64,000 nt of DNA, from contig NC_088320.1 of NCBI RefSeq assembly GCF_910592395.1, forward strand, positions 6,884,001 through 6,948,000, in the 5' to 3' direction. Shown here piece by piece: positions 25,313-37,724 of this stretch. This DNA is from Lineus longissimus. Taxonomy: Eukaryota > Nemertea > Pilidiophora > Heteronemertea > Lineidae. Position 1 is the first letter of the stretch, and the number at the start of each line of letters is the position of its first letter. The notes beneath the pieces were generated by a model. It was not told the origin of the DNA. It saw only the letters and a program-made list of their open reading frames with translations, and did no database searches. A program made the translations under genes and the position numbers.

Positions 25313-25316
25313 TAAG

Positions 25317-28033
25317 GTTTTGATAAATAATAAATATATAGTGTACACAACTGGAATTTTATTTTCGCGAATAACCGATTAGAGTGATAGTCGCAGAAAT
25401 AAAAATCGCGCAAAATATTTTTTGAATAGAAAAAGTGAAAGGAATTTCGTGATTATTTCAGATATAGATATCGGCTGGAGATCGAGCTCTGTAGTGCCCT
25501 CGTTCTTCCTTTTTGTAGCTGTTTGGACGCAGGTCTGTATATTAATCTCGAAAATTCCTCCATGGCTGACCTTTTGGTCTGCATCATCGTGTCAGCAAGT
25601 ATGGATTCTCAACTATATATACTAAGTGTCACCAGATAATTGAAAATATAGATTTTCTCGAGAACATCTAATCTTTTTTAGTGTCGTCTTCGATGAAAGA
25701 TGATTAAGCAAAAGGTTAATATTCATTACTTGACTCGTCCGTAACCTGGGTCAGTTTACGATCTATATACCGTAAGACTTTACAAACTTTTCAGAAGGTT
25801 AGGTTTATTCATTGTCTGGATTAGACAAGATTCCAATCGGTGGACTCTAATGTGGTGTATTGCTAGTTTACCAAGCAGTATTTCATATCGCTAGTATGAA
25901 AATCTATTGAGCAACTAATCGTCCGATGCAGGCTACTGCATTACGTCATTTTATATGTCTGAAGCAATTCTAGGTTTTCCGCAAAAAAAGTTTATGTAGA
26001 TTTCGGACAGCACCACATGGCGCTCTTTGCGAATTGATTTGTTTGTACTAATTAAGTGGAATGTTTCATCATGAAACAAATTGATAGCAATGCACCCACC
26101 TACCCACTTGGTAAGATTTCTAATTTGAAACGGATATTTTTGCAGGATTGTTCAAAACTTAAATAATGACCTCTTTATTTTTGTAATACATGTAGTTCTA
26201 TTTTTAACGGTCAAACGTATCATCTTTATGGGGATGGAAGATAAAGGATGGAACTAAGACAAATTTTGAAATATATTGTTATCAATATGCAACATTTTTT
26301 TTTTGCTGTAAGCTCACATTAAGATATGTTACATGACTGGACACCAGCCTCGGGCCAATTCACTTAACGGTATCTTGCTATTCAATAACTTGGGTTTTAG
26401 AAGAAAATATTCTGTTCGCGGAGCTGAATCGTCAGTCACATTGGCAGGCTATTATCAGTTTGCAAATTGTGTGGTATACAACTGTGGCTTTTAGTATCTG
26501 TTAGCTCAACCAGAGAATGTCACCTTTGAAGACGCTTCGAATTCATTCATCGGTCGGTCGAGTCATGTCAATCTTAGAATGTAATCGGGCGATGAATCCT
26601 GCGAATGAACGTTATCCATTCTATGATATGATCATGGCGATGAACTCAAGTGGATGTTGTAAAAGAATCCGAAGATTTAATCACTTTCGTTCGGCCTTGA
26701 CGAAAAACCGAAGTCAATTCAGTGCGAGATTTCCGATACCTATTTTGAGTTAGATTTTTGAATGGAATGAAATGTAGCGGATGTAGTGTCTTGATGCAAT
26801 CGCTATAACTGCCGCCGACCTCCAGTTGTTCGCGGAATTCTATCAAATCTGCTCTAAAATTCATTCATTCTAATCTTTTTCTGCTAGAGTACGTCTGCTT
26901 GTTTCAGGCGCTCGGCAACTTTATATCTACTGGTCCCAAGGGTGAGATAGACAGAAGGCGGTAAATGATGAATGACATGGTGAATGATTGCTGCGAGAGA
27001 TTTACTATCAGCGAATGTGAGTTTTTTACTCGTTGCGTTAAACTACCAAAGTTTAATGACTGTCTAACCGATGTATCTTCAGCTTTTCTTTTCACACGCT
27101 GTGACTACATGTATATTATCCAGCAAATGATTTCAATATCAATTTTAACTAGTATCGATTAGTATCGTTGTCATCAAAGAAAGTATAGAATTTTCCTTTA
27201 AAAAAGGGCTCGTTTGAGCATTGCACATCAGTCTTAATTAGTTAGATAGTTATGTGAATTCATCTAGAATGTTATTCAAACTGGCAAGACTGCTTCCAAC
27301 CACAACCAACCGCGCTAAATTTGTCATAGAGAGTAATTTGCCTTACGAACGAATACCCGCTGGGGAGATTTTAGTTTTGCGGCGGCAAACGACCGCAGCG
27401 TGAAAACGTCATATAGTGAAAACAAGTTATTAGTGATGATTGATATGCTATTCTATAAAACCTACTGGCAATGTTTAGTTTAATAACAGCCTACCGAAGA
27501 CATTTATCTGTTGAACAGCCAAACATAACACTTAGAGAAATATGGTGTGGATCCTTGCCGCTGTGACTTGAATAAACTGCACCCCGATTGAGAGAACGCG
27601 GAATATCAACTGTTTTCACAAGGGAGACGTGTGCCGATCGACGTGATCGGACTTTAGAGATTGACAACAAGATTTCGAGAGAAAACAAATAGCACAATCC
27701 TGCTATAAATCGGGGGGAAAAAGTTTCATAGTTTACAATAATAGAAGACGTTTTCGTAAAATGACTCCGCGGTTTATTTTGATTTAGAATAACACCAACG
27801 TTAGATTTCTGCTGAACTACTATAGTGAGATGATCTTTTTTTTCAATGCCTCCTAAGACATTTCTGTATAACTGATTGACGTTTTCTCAATACTATTTAT
27901 TTTAGCTTCAAATAATGTCAACTCAATAGATATTCTGATGAACTACTGAAGTGAGATCCTCTTCCTTACGTAGCTTCATTAGCCCTTTCTGATTAATATA
28001 TTGCTCAAGGTCTGGCTGCAAATGAGGGACTCG
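25317..28033. other. Non-coding stretch, nothing recognised
   Basis: Open frames of 60-80 codons on both strands around 26517-27162 overlap each other and have no domain. No RNA gene was recognised. Confidence 0.55.
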
Positions 28034-28082
28034 ATACTTACTCGTTATTACATATATTACTTACTCGTTATTACATATACTG
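28034..28082 (+). repeat. Two-copy 23-bp tandem repeat
   Basis: TTACTCGTTATTACATATA occurs twice in direct tandem at 28038 and 28061, essentially identical. Confidence 0.8.
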
Positions 28083-28398
28083 ATAGTTCAATTCACATCC
28101 CCATGCAGTTGCCTGCACCGTATCATCAATGATTAAGAAGTAATTTGGAATTACTTTTCAGCATGACATCCACAGCCACATTAGGCTAGTTATTTCTATT
28201 AGAGCCCCGGGAGATTAAAAATCATTGGCCAAAACGAGAGTTGGCTATTAGATTATAAGTTCCTAATAGTGTTGGGCGAATGGGGAGAAATAAAGACGAA
28301 CGTAGATTATTGATTTCATGCATATTAATACATAATACGATAATATAACTATAGGCGTCTGGTTCAGACGTGACCAAACTCTACACATACCTTAGCAA

Positions 28399-28885
28399 CC
28401 GGACACCGAGTATTCGAAAAAGCTGGATCGCTGGATCGTTTGATTCACTGGATTGTGACTCGTGGATCAGCACTGCCTGGCTTATATATCGATATATCTT
28501 GTGTGCGCCGGCACAGCTGCTGTAGCTGGTACTTCATAGTGTAGCCCACCGGTAGGCATACCGTGTGTTGCAATACTCTGCCTCACAGAACATAATAAGA
28601 CTCCCATAATAATTCACATATTGATTTAAGAATTTCATCGCCTACAATACCTACATTCTGTAAGCTTTGCAGTTCATGAAGAACTGCCAGTAAAAGCCCG
28701 GCGATTTTAGCCTGAGACTCTGAGGACTTATGTTGGCAGTGCCCGTGTGTGCACTTGAAGCACATAATGGGAAACGATAGAGATTCAGGAATTTGGAATC
28801 CATCCAGGCCTAGGTGATCCTGAGTCACAATCCAGTTAATGCAGCAGTCCAGTGATCCAGTCTTTTCGAATACCCCCGGGCACCG
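28399..28885. mobile_element. DNA-transposon-like element with about 75-bp terminal inverted repeats
   Basis: The left end (28399-28475) includes GTATTCGAAAAAGCTGGATC and CACTGGATTGTGACTCGTGG. The right end (28813-28885), read in reverse complement, has the matching GTATTCGAAAAGACTGGATC and AACTGGATTGTGACTCAGG. The inverted repeats extend over about 75 bp with scattered mismatches and enclose about 340 bp. The minus-strand 81-codon frame inside (28583-28828) begins in the right inverted repeat and has no recognised domain. No target-site duplication could be fixed. It is non-autonomous, superfamily undetermined. Confidence 0.75.
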
Positions 28886-31800
28886 TTATATTTCTCTGAC
28901 ATGGACGTATCTTACGGCAAGACGTCGTGAACTCTGTGAAGTTTACCATCTACTAGTTTAAGGTCAAAACTACAGATCAGACGACTTGAATTAGCTTTTG
29001 TCATATGCGGCTTATTGCAGTGCTTTTGAAGTGAAGTCCCGGCTAAAAGCATTCCCTAAGTGACCTGATAATTCCAAAATAGATATTTATTTTTTTTTGT
29101 GCGATGATCAAACACCAACCTCAAGACTATTTTGGTCTACAGGCTAGCAACCATACATTGCTCGGTCATCATTTCGTGATTGTCAATCTCTGCGTTACTA
29201 ATTGTGGCAATCACTTCAAATATACGATAGGGCTTGATGTTATATCTAAAAGGTGGAATGACTTTGATGTATACTGAAACGAAATGGCAGAGAGGACCTT
29301 ATCGGTTGGTTCATGTTTGATATGTTGTTTTTGCTTTTTTGGTGTCAACATAAACTGGCAGAGTTTACAGTACGTTTTGTGTTTAAGCCTACGTACACGT
29401 GTGGCCAGCTAGTCAAAAATGGAATTTAACTGGAGATGAGAAAAAAATTAACTCTTTTGAATGCGGCGGATGCGTTCGCTTAATGTTCATCATGCAGACG
29501 ATCACTCCTTAGGTTTTTATCTTCCATGGAAAGCTTTCCATTTCCTCAAAATTATAATAATCTACACCTTTTCTTCCTCTTCACAGTCCAATTTTTCGTA
29601 ACCATAAAATTCTTAGCCTGTGCGTGGCGACAAAATCGGCAGTTTGCTGCTGGTTCTCGGCTGGTCCCCGAAGCTTCTTCCATCTTTATTGACTTTCTTC
29701 CGGCAAAAACACCTGTTTTCTCCTTTCTTCACGGGACAATCCTTCCAACTAATGTACGACCCTGGTAATGGAAAATGGAAAATAATCATTATCACGTTTC
29801 GTTGCTGCATGGAAGGTTGGGGTTCTAACGCCATGGTCGGTAATCGAGATATTGAGACCACACTTTTGCTCTAGCACCGTAATGTCACCAAGGCTAATAG
29901 TCTAATATGCATACATGACTGTGTGCCACAATACCTCGTTAACATTTAACGCAAAGATTGTGACATTGTTACGGAGTAATTTGCAGGAATGCGATGAGAT
30001 AACATCCCCACACCAGGTGTCCCTTGGTGCGAGCTGACTTAATAATGGTAGGTGTGATAATGCAAACAGTTGACACTAGCTGACAGGATATTCTTGCTGG
30101 TGTTTGGAACATTGTGGCTTGTAAGAGTGATAGCTGTTGGCGATATCGGTGGTAAGGGTTAGCCGAAATACCATACTGCTCTCACTCAAGTCACATACAG
30201 TAGGCCATATTTGGTCCATCAACGCAACCCCTGGTCATGAAAAGTCCCGGTGAATACATATTCTTAAGATTCTTTATAGTTCAAATCTACCTCCTAGACC
30301 TGTCTGTCTTGTTGGTTTTGCAGAAATCTTATCGTTGTTATATACCCCAAGGTCGGAGATACCGATAAAATAGTATTCTTAGTTAAGATGTGCAATCTTT
30401 ATACTGTTCTTGTAAGATTCCTGTTTAAGATCTAAAACCCGAATCTTATGATAATCGTATAAAGATTGTCAATGCATTCAAAACAGTAGAAGATCTTAAC
30501 TGCGAATCGTATCGTATCGTACATTTAATACCACGGATGAATTGTTTTTCTCAAGCGCGATCGCCTGAATCGAAAATCAAAATGAAACTCAAAGCTTCTA
30601 CAGGGTCACCATATAATCCTGTTACACCGCTGCAGTGCAGGAAGAAGGATCACATGACCCTATGACTTACCCAGTCCGCCATGGCCACTGTTTGCTCATT
30701 TTTATCATTTAATGCCTGAGAGTGTCTATTTACCCGGCGCTTTCAGCCTGGGTTTCCTTCCTAGACATGGCGCTGCGGCAATTACGACAATAAATGCCGC
30801 AGGGCTGGTGGAATCACAGGATCCATTGCCCCATGTATTGAGCCGAGTGATATCCGAACCGTTACTACATCGGAACTAATTAAGGTAAACGACATGTAAC
30901 CTTGTGTGAGATTTGTTAACATCCAATGTGGTGGAGAAAAAATATTCTTACGTCGTATTTTTGCATCAACTTTGTACACAAAAGTCATTTCTTGCTAGGG
31001 GGCGATTTCCTCTAATTACTTGAGCTATTCTTGCGAAAAAGAAGTGCAGAGGTATTTTCCTCCTTAATTTCAAGTTTTACTTACTTTGCGTATTCCTTAA
31101 CGTACACGAACACCTCATATGATGAGATTTGCTAGCGTAAGTGTGTATCTAGCAGTCTATGGGGGCAAACGAATTTCTCATTATATATTCTTTCACCATA
31201 TTAATGGAGTTCCAGCAGGCAATTCACTCTCATTTAAACTGCATTCTCAAAAATAAAATCTATGCCCACTCTATATTTCTCATCCGACTTAATTTCAAAA
31301 TTCGGCAAATTGATGTCTTCATATCGAAAGTCGGTTTGAATGGTGCTCACTTCAACATTTTCAACTGAGCAAAGTTCCAACGTCGATTTCAGCGACAAAA
31401 AACATGTCTAAGCCCTTAATTAAAAGTCAACCCCAAGGGTGAAAACGTGATAGCTAATGTACTTTTCGGGCGAATCCTTAATGAAATTGCTTGAGCAATT
31501 TACCATCAATTCATTTGGATACCATGTTGAATAAACCAAATCAGACCAATATTGTGGCAAACTTTCTATCAAACTTCTATCAATGATTGAATTACAAATT
31601 TCATTGCGCTTAGCCGATAACTATTCTGTTGATACATACGAATAATTAACACTAGATAACGATTTATCTCGTCGAGAATTATATTATAGCATAGTAGTCG
31701 GATTGCCTCATTCGCATCTATTTTCATCATTAACGTTTTTACCCAATTAATCAAGAACAACTTCAAGGGGAGCCAAACTTTCTGTAAAAAGATCCTAGAT

Positions 31801-34800
31801 TATGATGAAAACGAACAGATGTGGTACATACATGTATGTGCTCGTTACTTTCGAATGCATTCTTTGCTTCACTATGATGACATTCTCACAGTCGACAACT
31901 CTCTTATACGAATAATAGGATTTCTGGCTTCTGAAATTTTTCACGGTTTTTCAGCCACCAGAAATATTTACCGCCTTCAAGTTAAAAAACAAACAAACTT
32001 AAACTCATGTAATTTTTTGGAAAAAACAAACCTCCGGGGAGCATAATTGTGTTGGCTAAAACAAACTGAAGGGTCATTTAAACTAAAAGCAAAACATACT
32101 TTTAGAGTGAACCATGCGAGACAAAACGTTTGTGATAAATTGGGAATGCACCACATTCCTTCTTCTAAACGTTCAGTCGTTTGGCTCAGTAGAACTTTTA
32201 AAGATATTTGTCAACATCTCTGAAAAGCTCTCAAAGCTCGCTTTCTCGTTTGAAGTATCGTAGTTTCCTCTTTCTCTCTTTGTTGACTGAAAAACGCTTC
32301 CGGTAGTCTATCAACGACACCGAGTTATAAGTGCGACAGAAATAGATACCTCTTAATGGTCTTGCCGATGAGCATTCGGGGCTCCTTCCAAGGCATTATG
32401 GCTACTTATTACATTGATTTCCTCGTAAGTGAGACTGGATATCAGGTATTAACGCAAGATTTATACAATCGAGTCCACTTTCCAAAACTATGTTGTATTG
32501 GCTTTCCGTTATTAGAACGAATACAGTGTTCCGTAGCAAGATATTCACCAATGCTGTTTAGGTATTAAGAGTTATGAAGATGCCTTCGAGGTTGAAGCGT
32601 ATAGTTTAAACACTCCTAATGTGACAATAATCCTGATACGATTCTTAAAAGCTAATAACACGTATAGCTAGTTGCCAGTTACCCCAGTAGGTCTAATTCT
32701 CACCGAAATAGTAGACACCCTTGTTATTGAGACTTGGCGATCTCAGCGCCTTGCGTGTCAAGGTGGTTATCTGGTGTTATTTACCTTTTCTTTGCCTGGG
32801 GCTGTGTTAGCGTATATTGCCCATGACAAAACTCCGAAGAAAGAGTCACGCAGGATTATTGATTCAGAGATGGTATTGAAATACGATTCTCACCAAATAC
32901 TTGTAAGATTCTGGCTTGAGATAATAAATCGGGATCTTACACGGGTCTTGTAATAATTTCGATTTGCATGCTTGTATGCGAGAATAGCATCTTAACCAGG
33001 AATCAATTATCGGGATTCTATGCTTGATATCTCCCTACATGTATGGACGTCACGAGAGGTAATTTGACCCCTCCACACTGACCTCAAAACCAATGTACCA
33101 TACCAAGGGCTTTTGCTTCTCTTCGCACGTGAGATGATTTATTGTAGCCTTGCCTAATGGGGTTGTTGCCAAAGTGTCCAAATTCTTAATGCTGGGCTTG
33201 GGATGGGCATTAACCTCCCATTGATCTATTGTTTTACAATGAAGTATATGTCTTTCTACATTCATTTGTTATCAGAGCCAGACGCTGCCCGTCTTAATCA
33301 CCGTCCTTATCCAGTCCACGATTAATGGTTTGCATTATTCGGACATATCAATCTCTCTAATCAGGTGCTCTTAACGTCTAAGTACTAGGCAAAATGGATA
33401 CCGTCATCTAAAGCACATTACGTTGACAGCGTTGAAGAGTCCTCTGCAACTAATTGTCGTGATACTTGAAAGCTCTCATTTAGATACTGCAAATCTGTCC
33501 TTGGGGCGAAATCGTATAAAATCCAGACAAAGATAAATAGGTCATTAGTTCTAAAAACAAAAAGTTTGTTAATTGAGAAAGGTCAAAGATTGATGACATT
33601 AAGAAGTCATTTAAATTTGACAATCACTTCTTTAAGAGCACAGCGAAATCTTTTTTTCATTTTAAATAAAAAGATTAGGTAACTGATTCATAGATCTGGT
33701 GCCGAACATTTCGGGATTTATGTTTCTCTTGCTGCGATGAACAACGAAACCACGCAGTTGATCAAATAAAAAATTCCCCAACACAAATTCACGACATTGT
33801 GAATGTAAATTTCGATGTCTCGAGATGTTTACGAGATTTTAAAAATTGATTTGTATCTTGAATTCACAAGGGAATCGATCGAACATGAACATTCTGGCAT
33901 ATTCCTACATCTGTGAAACGACGTTGGTAGTGGTCCGTTGGGTATATGTGTTGATCAGCGTAAAGGCAGAGTATCAAATCATGGCTTTTGAAAGACAGGG
34001 GATGACATCTCATTTGGGAAGTGTATTAGGCAACTGACGCTGTTTCTTATTGAAAGGAACTACTTGTAAAATATCCACGAACCAAACAAACCGCATCCTC
34101 TCTTTATCATGAGTGTAATGGGAATCGAAACCGAGACCTCAGAGAGACAGGCGCTAATGCAAGTTTCCATGTTTCAATGGTTCCACTCCGACCAGATGAC
34201 ATCGCCCGATGAGAACAGAGCGACCTGGCGCTGTATCCGCATTGTCAACAGTGCATATCGAGTCGCCCTAGATGGAGGACATTTTGTTGACGATGAGACT
34301 AACTGTATTCTTTCTTACAATTTCATCCCAAAAGAATCTAAGTGATTTCGAGAAGTCATTCCCCCAAAATACTCATTACATTCTTGCATTATTTGTACTT
34401 TCAGATCTCGTTCCTCATGTAGCGTCGCCAGTATATTCTGTTTCGTCTCCCTCAACTACTCCGAAGAAAAGGTCATACCATACAGAAAAAGATACTTCAA
34501 GAGGCAGATCTTACTAATACGAACAAGAATCACTGTCCACAAATCAGGTTAAGAAGGGAATTCGAGTTACTTCCAAGCTCAAAGGTGATATTCAGTATAG
34601 ACAACTATATTTATACCGAAAGTAATACATCTTGTCCCAAGAATAGCTGGATGTATTGGAATTCGATGCACTTGTTGTCGAGTTGTTAATAAGTGAAGTG
34701 TACTTATGACATTTCATTGATGAGTCGCTCCAAAACCAGATCTTCCCAAGTAGGTGCACGTGAAACAGACGTTCTCAATACTGTACTTTGATGGTAGGTA

Positions 34801-34899
34801 TTAACACTTAAAGGCGTCTACGAGTTTTGAGTAATAGATTTGGGTGCAAGTGTTGTGATGAGAAGCAGTAAGAGTAAGAGTAAGAGTCTGAAAGAGTAA
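28886..34899. other. Non-coding stretch, dispersed motif only
   Basis: About 6 kb without a supported gene. Frames of up to 93 codons (32672-32953) have no domain. The dispersed TGTAAGATTC..TTAAGATC motif is present near 30411-30430 and 32901-32925. The 30.25-30.53 kb segment is dense in AAGAT/ATCTT words. Confidence 0.5.
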
Positions 34900-35565
34900 A
34901 GGCTTGTACCCACGGGCGCGATTTATCGCCTACAAAACGTCGCTGCGATATTCCGCCGCGACAAGTCGTTGCGCGCCGAATTTCGTAACCTGTTCCGACT
35001 GAAGCGTATAATGGAGCGTACTCATGTCAGGTTACGACATAATCTCTTGCTAATCGACTTCAAGGACTTGCGGAGTTCATTTTGGACACGTTGCACGCGT
35101 CATCTTTTTTGTCAGGATCCTTGTATTCCTCCAATCCTTTGTTATATATCCTAGGGAACTTCTCAATCTCCAGGATCAACCGTTCCAAAAAATCGGGTTC
35201 AGACATGTCGAGTTGGTGATGACGGACCCAAAATGATGACCAAGTGAACAGTTGAGGACTATTTGTGGACACAAGCCCACAAATCATTACGTAATTCTGT
35301 CTGTCAATAACCCAAAGGTAGTTACTTGAGTCAAAATGACCTAACCGGTCGCCGCGATTTGTCGCATAGATTGCCCTTTTTACAATCTCAATTACGTAGC
35401 GCGCAAGGCCAAGCACGAGAAAGCACGATAAATCGCTTGGATTTTGTAGCATCGCTCAAGTGGGAACACATGTACTGAATTGACTAGGAACCATTCTTTG
35501 CGATTATCGCTGCGACTTTCCGCGGCGGCAAAAGCAAGGAAAATCGCGTCCGTGGGTACAAGCCT
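34900..35565 (-). mobile_element. PIF/Harbinger-like non-autonomous transposon
   Basis: Both ends carry the inverted terminus AGGCTTGTACCCACGG followed by (G/A)CGCGATTT: 24 of 25 bases match. Subterminal words such as CGCGATTT, GTCGCTGCGAT, CGCGACAA and GATAAATCGC recur at both ends. The flanking trinucleotides are TAA (left) and TTA (right), which fit the TWA preference of PIF/Harbinger but are not identical. A longer shared flank, AGAGTCTGAAA, lies on both sides. Inside is a minus-strand remnant encoding the start of a MADF domain; Harbinger elements typically carry a MADF/Myb-like DNA-binding protein. No DDE transposase frame is present. Confidence 0.75.
35060..35206 (-). pseudogene. MADF-domain protein fragment of the Harbinger-like element
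   Basis: From a Met at 35206 the minus strand encodes 48 residues beginning MSEPDFLERLILEIEKFPR. The pattern F-x-E-R-L-I-x-x-I-E-x-F-P-x-I-Y, followed by EYKDPDKKDDA, is the N-terminal half of a MADF (Myb/SANT-like) DNA-binding domain. MADF normally continues for another 40 or so residues with a conserved Trp after the Lys-rich turn. Here that position is Cys (DDACNV) and the frame stops shortly after, so the domain is truncated. The open frame extends upstream to 35452, but the extension looks non-coding. In an intact relative this protein would bind the transposon ends. Confidence 0.65.
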
Positions 35566-37601
35566 TTAGAGTCTGAAATTAGCTGGTGCGGATTATTATT
35601 TCAAAGGAAACCGTATTATGGGATTGAGAGTTCAAACGAAAATGACATCACCCTTGTGAGCCGTAGGCTGCATTCAGTGGAGTGCTATTTATGTTTTATT
35701 CGCAATAAGTCGGATGCATTACATTTTCATTGTCTGTTTCTTCAAATGGTTAGGCCGTTATAGTTCGTGACTTTTCACATTTGAGTGGGAGATGTACAAT
35801 ACAAAGCACGTTGACATTTTTTGTGGATTACTGAAGTTGTATTGAGATAATTGTTGTATGGGGCACGGTACCGTACATTGCGATTATCGTAAAAGGTGTA
35901 TCGTTCCTCAGATTACAATGATACTAGGGCAAGTAGGATCAGGCTACAAAGTGTGGGAAGGTACACCCAGTCGTTCAGGTCTAAGTTGTTTGCCTATCAT
36001 GCAACAGAGGTTATCCAGTTGCAACTTGTGGGTATGGAACATATTGCATCTGTTTACTTCGAAAGGTTGCAGTTTGAAATACCTCTCTCAACAAGTGTAG
36101 GTGGGCAACATTTGCTGCTTCTTGAAGTACGAGAGCTGGTATCAAAGGAGGTGTATGTCATGTGCAGACCGTATAACTGTTAGCAGTTGGAATGGACTCC
36201 CAGCTTCGACAACAAGCGATGATTTACCGTTTAATCAGCAAAGGACATCTCAATGTTTATGGGGTGACCTACATGTACAAGGCTATAAAAGTTTAATATT
36301 TTGGAATGGATTCGCAGATACGGCCTTACTGAACTTTCGATATTATTTTGCATGATATCAGGATAAAACACAGGTCGTTCTCGTGAATACCGGTATCGGG
36401 TGCCATTTTGAAGTGGCCTCTTGGGGTGCCATATATTGCATGTACTATAATTGGCTATTTATACTCCATGAAAGGTATTATTTAGATGTTATTGTATGCA
36501 CAGGTCGTCACAGTCATTGGCTAATGATCTGTAAGCCACACCAGCGTGTGTTGGTGTTGGTCAATGTTCCAGGGCGGTATGGGAAGCGGCGCTTTGCAGA
36601 TTGTGCATGACACGTCACAATAAAGGCGGGACGAGGGCCTACTTAGTCCTAGTGATACCCTTTTTTGGACCTCCGAAATGTATGGTCTTACTTTCATAGT
36701 ACAGAAAGGATAGGCTTCCGCTATTCACGAGGACATCCCGTATTTTCATTCTGATTGACAGTGTACCGTGTAAAGTATGTTAAACATCCATCAACATAAG
36801 CCATCTCAATTCGTTTTCGCTCTTGGATCGAAATCTAAACCTCTCTAGTATTCATATTTATAAGGGATCAACTGACAAAGGCTTGCGGCACCGGTGCAAT
36901 AGGCAAGCTGAAAGCTGAGACCATAAACTTTCCAGTAACTGTTGGTCACACATGGTGACTTCCGTTAGCAGCAGCATCGTCGTGCAGATTGCAATGTGGA
37001 TATGATCTGTCATGATACCCTGTTTTTCCTCTCAACAAGTGTGGTGCATTGCCGTTGGTCCCGCACGCCGCTGGATGCCCCGTCTAAGGCTGAACAAAAA
37101 ATTAATTCATCATATTCAAGAACACATGTTGATTATTGTATATGTCCTGTTAGGAAGTCTACTATCCTGTTTGAGTTCAGCTTGCCTCAATAGCACATTC
37201 TTTGTTCGCGCTCATATACAGTCTTATCCCTTTATTCACTGCACATCCCAGGTTTTATACGCGTCATATCGAATTAGCTATGTGTGCTATAAGTGGTGAA
37301 CAGAAATATGGAGATTAATGCAGTTTGTTATGCCAAAGGCAAGGTTAATTTTCGTTGACATGCTCACTTGCAATAATCCTCACACTATTCTTGTAAGATT
37401 CTTTATCACGATGTTTTACTATCATGAAATAACCTTTACGCGATGTTTGTAAAGAATTATAGCTGTTAACTAAAATTCGTGTCAGGATGTTCGACTTGGG
37501 GTGTTTTGATGAGTGACTGAATACAAATTGTGAAGGTGAAATAGTTCTCTTTTGTCGAAGTAGTCAAGATTTTGATTCTAAGTTCATATATTTACTTTCA
37601 G
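35566..37601. other. Intergenic and presumed 5' intron of the GPCR gene
   Basis: No supported gene. Overlapping plus-strand frames at 35858-36610 have no domain. A dispersed TTGTAAGATTCT word is at 37391. The stretch ends at TTTACTTTCAG (AG at 37600-37601), a good splice acceptor upstream of the GPCR coding exon, so part of this interval may be a 5'-UTR intron. Confidence 0.45.
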
Positions 37602-37724
37602 GAATTGCGGCATGAGAAGGCAATCGACGAAATTCTCTCTCAAAAACGGAGATAGATTTGATGGAATTAACGAGTGAACGAGCGAACATCTTAACGCGAT
37701 AACTATGGAATGCGCCTTTAGGAA
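37602..37724 (+). promoter_or_regulatory. Presumed 5' UTR of the GPCR with two upstream ORFs
   Basis: The interval starts after the acceptor TTTACTTTCAG. Two ATGs precede the main start. One at 37705 opens a 14-codon frame that overlaps the main ATG and stops at 37749. One at 37710 reads four codons to a TAG at 37719-37721. Both could lower translation of the main frame. The exon start is inferred from the splice signal only. Confidence 0.45.

Larger units (their letters stand above)
24728..25316 (+). mobile_element. Miniature LTR retrotransposon (TRIM) with tRNA-like LTRs, including TSDs
   Basis: A complete non-autonomous LTR element. The 5' LTR (24732-24867, 136 bp) and 3' LTR (25001-25312, about 137 bp once a nested MITE and one CCGG are removed) differ by only three changes. 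Both run TGTA..TACA. Immediately after the 5' LTR is a primer-binding-site-like TGGCGCCCAACGTGG, and just before the 3' LTR is a purine tract, CAGGGGGAGTA. The internal region is only 133 bp and has no gag or pol. The 4-bp direct repeat TAAG flanks the whole element (24728-24731 and 25313-25316). High LTR identity implies a fairly recent insertion. It must have been moved by the enzymes of another, autonomous LTR element. Confidence 0.9.
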
